Assembly: GCA_934182615.1 (NCBI GenBank)
Contig: CAKPRO010000013.1
Span: 1 to 33,261, forward strand
DNA from: an uncultured Bacilli bacterium
GTDB lineage: Bacteria; Bacillota_I; Bacilli_A; RF39; UBA660
Length of the DNA: 33,261 nt
Reading direction: 5' to 3'
The translations under genes were made by a program, and so were the position numbers. The notes beneath the pieces were generated by a model, which made no database searches, was not told where the DNA came from, and worked only from the letters and a program-made list of their open reading frames with translations. Shown piece by piece: positions 27,593 through 33,261 of the stretch. Every line of letters begins with the position of its first letter. The first letter of the stretch is position 1.

Positions 27593-29161
27593 TTAACTTA
27601 CCACAAATGGATCACTCATAGTTCCCGTACCACCATTAATAGCATTTGACTTTAAGGAAATTACTGGACGTACCCCACGAGTATTTCTATTTACATGATC
27701 ATAATCAATATAACCATCTTGATTAAAGTAATCTACATAAATATTGCCACCCATAAAATAATATGGTGTCATAGTCCAATAAGGCGAATTACTATACAAA
27801 TAAAATTCATTATTAGTTACATAGTTTGAGCCAAAACCAGTAGCTCCAGCATAGACAAGTTCATCACTTGTTATTAACGCTATAGGATTAGTAAGTTTAG
27901 TATTTCCCATAGTATTACTTACTGTAAAACGATCATTTTTATTTTCACATTTCAAAGTTGGAATACTGGTTGTATGAATTCTAGTATATCCTGCATACGT
28001 TGATACAGTCACTCCAGAACCATCTCCAATGGCATTACTTATAGCTGCCACAACTTTTCGATCATTACAATAAATAGTGTCTTCAAGATAAGACTCATAA
28101 TTTTTTAAGTTTGTAGTATACCACTCATCGATATATGCTTTTATTTTACTATCACTAGTATTAGAATGTGTATCAGTATAAGTAGAAGAGCCAACCGTTC
28201 CCGTCATATATCCAGCATAAGTATTATCGTTATTATTAGAATTATATCCGACCACTCCAATTACTGGATCCGCACTAGTATTTCCATTGGCATAAGCTTT
28301 ATCACCGGCATATATCATTCTAACCGAACCATCACCATTTATTCTAATTATTCTCCAGTAAAAACCTCCAAATTTAACATAGTTATTCTCAACAGTTCCT
28401 CTAAAATAATATGTAGTACCAAAATCATCCTCAGTACTATATATTCCTTTAGTACTATCTCCCTGATTCACCCCCCCTACATCTCCCTGTTTACTATAAG
28501 CAGTACCATTATTACCACTTACCGTAGAAAAATCAGGTACATGCGTAGTATCTACAGCTATAGAACTATTTAATGCATTAAGTTTAGTTAATGTTTCAAG
28601 TGCTAGATTACTACTTTCCTCAACTGTTAAAGTGCCAGTAAAAGATTTACCTATTATATTAACATCATTTTCCATATTACTATCTATGTACAGATAAAAA
28701 GTAAAATTAGTTATACCTGTACCTAACGAACCATTATATATTTTGACAGAACTCCCATCACTAGTACCAACTAAATTACCTTCTGCTACTTTAGTATCTC
28801 CTTTTAATAAAACATATTTAAAACTATTTACCCTTAATTCAGAAGCAATTGAAGTAATATTTAACTTAACACTATAGTTAAAATTAGTACCACTAGTATC
28901 TCTATTATTAATACTAAAAGTAGTCTTCTCTCCATCAGTATAATTAAATACTGGTGCTAACTTATCAGTACTAATATCATTACCACTATTAAATGTTACA
29001 TCAGCTAACTTACCAATAGTCATAGTAAAAGAAGTATTATCACTACTACTCCAAGTAAACCAAGCATAAGTACCAGTAGCAATTATTAATATCATTAATA
29101 ATATTATTAAAGTAATAATAAAATTTTTGCTATGAATAAATTTAAGCATTTTATCTTTCAT
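27593..29161 (-). CDS. Large surface protein, paralogue of the 523-aa protein, with C-type-lectin-like domain
   Basis: A 522-aa protein. Residues ~12-32 are hydrophobic, leading to GTYAWFTWSSSDN, the same junction as in the three proteins near the left end. A beta-rich Ser/Thr/Asn region follows with FNSGNDIS...L.P. From ~225 it has DVGGVNQ, TTYYFRGTVENNYVKFGGFYWRIIRINGDGSVRMIYAG, and a C-terminal YWTMTPYYFMGGN...TRGVRPVISLKSNAINGGTGTMSDPF domain like that of the gene at 4342-5913. Here the 3' end is AT-rich, not GC-rich. A G7 tract (28471-28477) interrupts the coding region and could cause phase variation. Promoter at 29190-29218; no poly-G leader. It heads a probable operon with a membrane protein, deoD, yfmF and yfmH. 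Confidence 0.78.
   Translation of the reverse strand: MKDKMLKFIHSKNFIITLIILLMILIIATGTYAWFTWSSSDNTSFTMTIGKLADVTFNSGNDISTDKLAPVFNYTDGEKTTFSINNRDTSGTNFNYSVKLNITSIASELRVNSFKYVLLKGDTKVAEGNLVGTSDGSSVKIYNGSLGTGITNFTFYLYIDSNMENDVNIIGKSFTGTLTVEESSNLALETLTKLNALNSSIAVDTTHVPDFSTVSGNNGTAYSKQGDVGGVNQGDSTKGIYSTEDDFGTTYYFRGTVENNYVKFGGFYWRIIRINGDGSVRMIYAGDKAYANGNTSADPVIGVVGYNSNNNDNTYAGYMTGTVGSSTYTDTHSNTSDSKIKAYIDEWYTTNLKNYESYLEDTIYCNDRKVVAAISNAIGDGSGVTVSTYAGYTRIHTTSIPTLKCENKNDRFTVSNTMGNTKLTNPIALITSDELVYAGATGFGSNYVTNNEFYLYSNSPYWTMTPYYFMGGNIYVDYFNQDGYIDYDHVNRNTRGVRPVISLKSNAINGGTGTMSDPFVVS
28471..28477 (-). repeat. Seven-G tract inside the 522-aa surface protein gene
   Basis: GTA GGG GGG GTG on the coding strand, in the middle of the gene (DVGGVNQ). 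A one-base slip would truncate the protein before its C-terminal domain. The related 523-aa gene has the DVGG motif without a long G run. Confidence 0.6.
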
Positions 29162-29189
29162 CTATCACACTCTCCATACTCTATAATTA

Positions 29190-29218
29190 AATATACTATA
29201 AAACCATCATTTTTTCAA
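29190..29218 (-). promoter_or_regulatory. Promoter of the 522-aa surface protein operon
   Basis: Minus strand TTGAAA, 17 bp, TATATT, about 28 bp before the ATG. Confidence 0.6.
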
Positions 29219-29300
29219 GTACTTTAAAGAAATATTTTTATTTATTTTTCACCCCGAATATAATATATATGGTTGATATTTCTTTTTAGATTTTAAGCTG

Positions 29301-29334
29301 AAAAGAACACTCTAAGGCCTTAGACTTAGAGTGT
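29301..29334 (-). terminator. Intrinsic terminator after the zinc-ribbon protein gene
   Basis: A 10-bp perfect stem (29325-29334 with 29307-29316, ACACTCTAAG/CTTAGAGTGT), loop TCTAAGGC, then TTCTTTT on the minus strand. It follows the gene at 29344 by about 10 bp and closes the serS unit. Confidence 0.8.
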
Positions 29335-29343
29335 ATATAATAA

Positions 29344-29781
29344 TTATTTAACAATTTCTACTTTAACTTTCTCATCCTTATGACAAGTAACATCAAATCT
29401 ATTACCACAATTAGGACACTTAACAGTATGTTTACCCTTCTTTAAAGGTAATCTAATCTTTTGCTTACATTTAGGACATTTCTTATACATATGAGTATTT
29501 CTATCCTTATATTTCTTCTTATTATAATCAAATACTTTAATAATTTTATTTTTAATTTCTAAATACTTATCATTCTCTTTCTTTCTTAACTTAATATTCT
29601 TAGAAATATATCTATAAAATATTATAACAATAAGTAATACTTCAATTAATCTAATAATATTATTACTAATAAAAGTATTAATAACAAGTAAAATAAAACA
29701 TATTAGAAGAAGAAACTTATATAATTCATCTACTCCATATCTATCTTTCATAAATTTAATATATCTATCACTAAATTTCAT
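29344..29781 (-). CDS. Membrane protein with C-terminal zinc ribbon
   Basis: A 145-aa protein. Two adjacent hydrophobic segments occupy about residues 21-60 (LYKFLLLICFILLVINTFI, IIRLIEVLLIVIIFYRYI), followed by a basic helical linker and a zinc ribbon CPKCKQKIRLPLKKGKHTVKCPNCGNRFD with two CxxC pairs. This arrangement is common in small Firmicutes membrane proteins of unknown function. It starts immediately after serS on the same strand and is likely cotranscribed. The SD is weak, suggesting translational coupling to serS. Confidence 0.7.
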   Translation of the reverse strand: MKFSDRYIKFMKDRYGVDELYKFLLLICFILLVINTFISNNIIRLIEVLLIVIIFYRYISKNIKLRKKENDKYLEIKNKIIKVFDYNKKKYKDRNTHMYKKCPKCKQKIRLPLKKGKHTVKCPNCGNRFDVTCHKDEKVKVEIVK

Positions 29782-31068
29782 CTATTTCTTTACCTCAATC
29801 TTTTCTTTATTACCAATATAAGGTCTTAATACTTCAGGTATATTAATACTACCATCCTCATTATAGTTGTTTTCAATTAGTGCAATAAGAGCTCTAGTAC
29901 TAGCAAGTACAGTATTATTTAAAGTATGAGGATAATAATTACCATTTTCTCCTTTAACCCTAATACCAAGTCTTCTAGCTTGAGCATCTCCTAGTGTAGA
30001 GCATGATCCAACTTCAAAATATTTCTTTTGTCTAGGGCTCCAAGCTTCTACATCACATGACTTAACTTTAAGATCTGCTAGATCACCTGAACAACACTCT
30101 AGTGTTCTAACAGGAATATTCATATTTCTAAATATCTCTACTGTGTAAGCCCACATCTTATTATACCAATCCATAGATTCTTCAGGTTTACATAGAACAA
30201 TCATCTCTTGTTTTTCGAATTGATGTACTCTATATATACCTCTCTCTTCAATACCATGAGCTCCTACTTCTTTTCTAAAACAAGGAGAATAAGAAGTCAT
30301 TGTAATAGGAAGTTCACTCTCTTTTAGTAATTGACCTTTAAATCTACCAATCATAGAATGTTCACTAGTACCAATTAAGAATAAATCTTCTCCCTCTATT
30401 TTATACATCATAGCATCCATCTCTTCAAAAGACATAACGCCACTTACAACATCACTTCTAATCATAAATGGTGGTATACAATAAATAAAATTCTTATCTA
30501 TCATATAATCTCTAGCATAATTAAGCATCGCTGTACTTAATCTAGCAATATCTCCCATCAAGTAGTAGAAGCCATTACCACTAGTTCTACCAGCAGAATC
30601 TTTATCTAATCCATTTAATCTATTCATAATATCAGCATGGTATGGTATTTCATACTCTGGTACAAATGGTTCTCCAAACTTCTCTATTTCAACATTCTTA
30701 GAATCATCTTCTCCTATTGGAACAGAACTATCAATAATATTAGGTATCTTCATCATTCTTTCTTTTATTTCTTTTTCAAGTTCTTCTTCTTCTTTTTCAA
30801 GTTCTGGTATTCTATTCTTAATTGTAGATACTTCTTCTTTAATTTTATTAGCTTCATCAACTTTCTTATCTCTCATTAATGAACCAATCTCTTTACTTAA
30901 ATTATTTACTTTACTTCTTGCCTCATCAGCCTCAGTCTTAATCTTACGATACTTAATATCCATATCATATATTTCATCCACTAATGGAAGTTTCTTATCT
31001 TGAAATTTCTTCTTAATATTTTCTTTTACTAAATCTCTATTTGTTCTAATTAAATTTATATCTATCAT
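29782..31068 (-). CDS. serS: Seryl-tRNA synthetase
   Basis: A 428-aa protein of standard length. The N-terminal coiled-coil arm (about 25-105) grips the long variable arm of tRNA-Ser. The class II core follows: TSEH (in LIGTSEHSMIG), YSPCFRKEVGAHGIEERGIYRVHQFEKQEM (motif 2), CCSGDLADLKVKSCDVEAWSPRQKKYFEVGSCSTLGDAQARRL, and NNTVLASTRALIALIENN (motif 3). AGGAGG precedes the ATG at 31068. No T-box is visible upstream; it starts 10 bp after the phosphatidyltransferase gene and is probably read from the promoter at 31728-31756. Confidence 0.98.
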   Translation of the reverse strand: MIDINLIRTNRDLVKENIKKKFQDKKLPLVDEIYDMDIKYRKIKTEADEARSKVNNLSKEIGSLMRDKKVDEANKIKEEVSTIKNRIPELEKEEEELEKEIKERMMKIPNIIDSSVPIGEDDSKNVEIEKFGEPFVPEYEIPYHADIMNRLNGLDKDSAGRTSGNGFYYLMGDIARLSTAMLNYARDYMIDKNFIYCIPPFMIRSDVVSGVMSFEEMDAMMYKIEGEDLFLIGTSEHSMIGRFKGQLLKESELPITMTSYSPCFRKEVGAHGIEERGIYRVHQFEKQEMIVLCKPEESMDWYNKMWAYTVEIFRNMNIPVRTLECCSGDLADLKVKSCDVEAWSPRQKKYFEVGSCSTLGDAQARRLGIRVKGENGNYYPHTLNNTVLASTRALIALIENNYNEDGSINIPEVLRPYIGNKEKIEVKK

Positions 31069-31078
31069 AATCTTCCTC

Positions 31079-31708
31079 CTACTTTATTATCTTTATTGGA
31101 TTTTTTATATACTGTACAAACTCCTTTAACAATAATTTTATTATCTCATTTATTTTTTTACCTTTAAAACTAACTATATTCTCTTTACTCTTACCATGAA
31201 ATTGATTAATATAAGCACATATTGTTTCTATATGAAAGTATGTTGTTAATACTAATAATATTATATATAAACAATTAAATATCTTTATCTTAATCGATAA
31301 AAGAGCCACTAATAAAGTTATAATAAGTAATGTTGTCTTAAACTTACCTACTCTCTCAGTAAATACTTTTTTATTTCTCTTTACTATTAAATAATTAATT
31401 ACTGATATTATAATTTCCATTACCAAAGGTAATATAATTAAATATTTTTTATTTATTAGTAATATAATTATTAGTGATAAGAAATATAATTTATCACTAA
31501 TAGCATCTAAATATTGACCAAACTTAGAATAAGCATTTAGCCTTCTCGCTAAATAACCATCTATCGAATCAGATATAGCCCCATAAATATAAAATATTAG
31601 TGATAATATCATATTACCCTTCATAAAAAGAATAAAACCTACTACTAAGGAAATAATTCTTGATAAAGTGATAATATTTGGCAATTGTTTTTTTAATTTA
31701 TACATCAT
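31079..31708 (-). CDS. CDP-alcohol phosphatidyltransferase family protein
   Basis: A 209-aa integral membrane protein with several hydrophobic segments. The family signature DSIDGYLARRLNAYSKFGQYLDAISDK fits DxxDGxxAR...G...D...D, the catalytic site that transfers a phosphatidyl group from CDP-diacylglycerol to an alcohol. PgsA (phosphatidylglycerophosphate synthase) or a cardiolipin-type synthase is likely, but the substrate cannot be settled from sequence. I take the ATG at 31706-31708, with AAAGGAA upstream. The longer reading frame would begin upstream of the promoter's -10 and so cannot be translated from that transcript. Heads a unit with serS. Confidence 0.85.
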   Translation of the reverse strand: MMYKLKKQLPNIITLSRIISLVVGFILFMKGNMILSLIFYIYGAISDSIDGYLARRLNAYSKFGQYLDAISDKLYFLSLIIILLINKKYLIILPLVMEIIISVINYLIVKRNKKVFTERVGKFKTTLLIITLLVALLSIKIKIFNCLYIILLVLTTYFHIETICAYINQFHGKSKENIVSFKGKKINEIIKLLLKEFVQYIKNPIKIIK

Positions 31709-31727
31709 AAATATTCCTTTCATATTG

Positions 31728-31756
31728 ATTATACAATAATTTATAGTAAAAAGCAA
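31728..31756 (-). promoter_or_regulatory. Promoter of the phosphatidyltransferase-serS unit
   Basis: Minus strand TTGCTT, 17 bp, TATAAT. It also decides the gene start. A divergent promoter lies 30 bp away. Confidence 0.6.
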
Positions 31757-31785
31757 TTAAGTAATGTAAAATATACTAAATATAA

Positions 31786-31814
31786 TTTACTTATTAATCT
31801 TATTTTGATATAAT
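31786..31814 (+). promoter_or_regulatory. Promoter of the small multidrug-export family gene
   Basis: TTTACT, 17 bp, TATAAT with extended TGA, 22 bp before the ATG at 31836. Confidence 0.65.
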
Positions 31815-31835
31815 TTAGAAGTGGAGGATAATTAT

Positions 31836-32333
31836 ATGGAAAATTTAGTAGAAAGTTTAATTAATTTATTTAATGGTTTAGGAAAAGAAGTAGTTGTTTT
31901 TATTATTTCTATGCTTCCTTTATTAGAATTAAGAGGAGGCTTACTGGCAGCATCACTACTTAAACTAGACTTTTTACCTGGTTATATTATAAGTATAGTA
32001 GGAAATACCCTACCTATTCCAATTGTTTTATTATTTTTAGAAAAAGTTTTAAATTGGTTAAAAAAATTCAAAGCTACTGAGAAATTTGTTAATAAAATAG
32101 AAAATAAAATTTTATCTAAAAAAGATCAAATAGAAAAATATGGTTATATTGGTCTTATGTTATTCGTAGGTATTCCTCTACCAGGCACTGGTGCTTGGAC
32201 AGGAGCAGGTCTTGCCGTACTACTTAATATGGATAAAAAGAAATCATTCCTTTATATCATGCTAGGAGTAATTCTTGCTAGTGTCATTATGAGTATCATA
32301 TCATATGGAATACTTGGCAATATTATTAAATAA
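31836..32333 (+). CDS. Small multidrug export family membrane protein
   Basis: A 165-aa protein from the ATG at 31836-31838, with GGAGG at 31823; the in-frame GTG at 31821 overlaps the SD. It has four hydrophobic stretches. Family pattern: ELRGGLLAASLLKLDFLPGYIISIVGNTLPIPIVLLFLEKVL and KYGYIGLMLFVGIPLPGTGAWTGAGLAVLLNMDKKKSF, matching the Sm_multidrug_ex (PF06695-type) group, which is related to DedA/VTT proteins by its GxPLPGTGAW motif. The export activity implied by the name is poorly established. One of two plus-strand genes, with its own promoter and a terminator shared with rbgA. Confidence 0.85.
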   Translation: MENLVESLINLFNGLGKEVVVFIISMLPLLELRGGLLAASLLKLDFLPGYIISIVGNTLPIPIVLLFLEKVLNWLKKFKATEKFVNKIENKILSKKDQIEKYGYIGLMLFVGIPLPGTGAWTGAGLAVLLNMDKKKSFLYIMLGVILASVIMSIISYGILGNIIK

Positions 32334-32336
32334 AGA

Positions 32337-32361
32337 GAGTATAGAAACAACATCTATACTC
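32337..32361. terminator. Bidirectional terminator between the export-family gene and rbgA
   Basis: A 9-bp perfect stem (32337-32345 with 32353-32361, GAGTATAGA/TCTATACTC), 7-nt loop, TTATTTTA on plus and TCTTTATT on minus. It sits between two converging genes. Confidence 0.7.
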
Positions 32362-33261
32362 TTATTTTATATCATCAAAAGTTACTTTACCTAAATAACC
32401 ATCTTGCAGGTCTTTTATAACTCTTTTATAAACCCTATCATAATCAGTTTCATTATTTCTAAAGGCTCCTATTTTCTTACCTATTTGATCTAGAATATCT
32501 ACAATATCATCAGTATTAGTAATATTATATCTATCTTTAATGTTATCTGGATAATCAGATAACATTTTATTTATAATATATATAGCAATATCTTCACTAT
32601 CTAATACTTCTTCTTTAATCGCGGTCATACTAGCTAAATTATGAGCTACCTCTTCATCATCTAACTTAGGCCATAATATACCTGGAGTATCTAATAGTTC
32701 AACTTTATCATTAATTCTAATCCATTCTAGATTCTTAGTAACACCAGGTCTATTACCTACATTAGTACTCTTCTTACCTACTAGTCTATTAATTAAAGTA
32801 GACTTACCTGCATTAGGTACACCCATTACTAGTATTCTAGCTCTTCTAGGTTTTAATCCTTTACTAATTCTCTTATTATTAATTTCTTCAATTAAAGGTT
32901 TAATCTTATCAAATATAATCTTAGTATTAGGATTATTAATTAGATCAATAGGTACTACAATATAATCCCTATCTTCATAATATTTAATCCATTTATTAGT
33001 CTTATCATTATCACATAAATCAATCTTAGTCATAACAATAACTCTAGGTTTACCTTTAGTCATTTCTTCAATCTCTTTATTCTTAGAAGAATATGGTATT
33101 CTAGCATCTACTACTTCAAATACAATATCTATTAAATCTATCTTTTCTTTTATCTCTCTTTTAGTCTTAGCCATATGGCCAGGGTACCACGAAATGGGGA
33201 CTTTTGAAAAACTTTTTTGACTATCATTATTCTTCTTTTCTGCTCTGATTTTTCTTTTTTG
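32362..33261 (-). CDS. rbgA: Ribosome biogenesis GTPase RbgA/YlqF (5' end off the right edge)
   Basis: Three hundred codons are visible including the stop. It is a circularly permuted GTPase: G4 TKID (in VIVMTKIDLCDN) comes before G1 GVPNAGKSTLINRLVGKKS and G3 DTPGILWPK. The first in-frame ATG (33172-33174) would delete the invariant WYPGHMAK, whose first residues are encoded upstream. The frame stays open to the window edge, adding 29 codons with a Lys-rich start (QKRKIRAEKKNNDSQ) and no start codon. So the real N-terminus is outside the window and is longer than in most RbgA proteins, which begin close to the WFPGHM motif. It acts in late 50S subunit assembly. Confidence 0.93.
   Translation of the reverse strand, partial: QKRKIRAEKKNNDSQKSFSKVPISWYPGHMAKTKREIKEKIDLIDIVFEVVDARIPYSSKNKEIEEMTKGKPRVIVMTKIDLCDNDKTNKWIKYYEDRDYIVVPIDLINNPNTKIIFDKIKPLIEEINNKRISKGLKPRRARILVMGVPNAGKSTLINRLVGKKSTNVGNRPGVTKNLEWIRINDKVELLDTPGILWPKLDDEEVAHNLASMTAIKEEVLDSEDIAIYIINKMLSDYPDNIKDRYNITNTDDIVDILDQIGKKIGAFRNNETDYDRVYKRVIKDLQDGYLGKVTFDDIK

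Noticed and set aside
28166..28573. Plus-strand reading frame of 135 codons
   Set aside because: Antisense to the well-supported 522-aa gene, Ser/Ile-rich composition typical of a shadow frame, no SD.
1..33261. CRISPR arrays, rRNA and tRNA genes, prophage modules
   Set aside because: No regularly spaced direct repeats, no recognisable rRNA or tRNA sequence, and no phage structural or integrase genes seen on either strand.

Overview
The window is about 33 kb of very AT-rich bacterial DNA (mostly 25-30% G+C by eye), with nearly every gene on the minus strand. The gene content is that of a low-G+C Bacillota, probably a Bacilli/Erysipelotrichia/RF39-like lineage: xseBA, nusB, pheST under a T-box, frr, mscL, era-yqzL-recO, the yfmF/yfmH M16 peptidase pair, deoD, serS and rbgA. 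A CotZ-like spore coat gene and yqfC/yqfD suggest a spore former or a descendant of one. TGG is used for Trp and ordinary stop codons are seen. The lineage is an inference; there is no rRNA in the window.

Layout (minus strand unless noted). 1-6230: two copies of an unusual control leader, each ahead of a secreted/surface protein gene (a partial gene at 1-204; the genes at 4342-5913 and 3624-4172), with the housekeeping block xseB-xseA, a HipA-like gene and nusB between them. 6233-9612: an unknown gene, a class B sortase and its probable substrate ending in an NPQTS sorting signal. 9742-11721: yqfD-yqfC, divergent from a plus-strand cotZ-like gene. 11860-16000: a hairpin-rich intergenic region and the Phe T-box, a 95-aa ORF, pheS and pheT. 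16005-19214: unknown gene, frr, mscL, a YuiD-like PAP2-related gene and recO. 19360-20920: a three-gene accessory island set between recO and the yqzL-era pair. 22032-23382: an IS3-family element. 23393-29218: a probable operon of a surface protein (522 aa), a membrane protein, deoD, yfmF and yfmH. 29301-33261: a zinc-ribbon membrane protein, serS, a CDP-alcohol phosphatidyltransferase, a plus-strand small multidrug-export family gene, and rbgA running off the right edge.

The most striking content is a probable phase-variable expression switch. Two leaders share a promoter, a short ORF with a strong Shine-Dalgarno, a run of nine G residues inside that ORF, and a two-tier hairpin just ahead of the structural gene. 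The inner stem of the hairpin differs between copies by pair-preserving changes. Only one of the three possible G-tract frames carries the ribosome into the hairpin, where it stops at the same TAG position in both copies. In this assembly the 5943-6077 leader is in the reading-through frame and the 299-379 leader is in an early-stop frame. I infer that G-tract slippage sets whether the hairpin (terminator, polarity or translational-coupling element) blocks the downstream surface gene.

The gene behind the second leader also ends in a C-type-lectin-like variable-looking domain lying in an abrupt ~300-bp block of about 50% G+C that crosses its stop codon. This resembles the variable region of a diversity-generating retroelement, although no reverse transcriptase or template repeat lies in the window. 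The same surface family would then be diversified in both expression and sequence.
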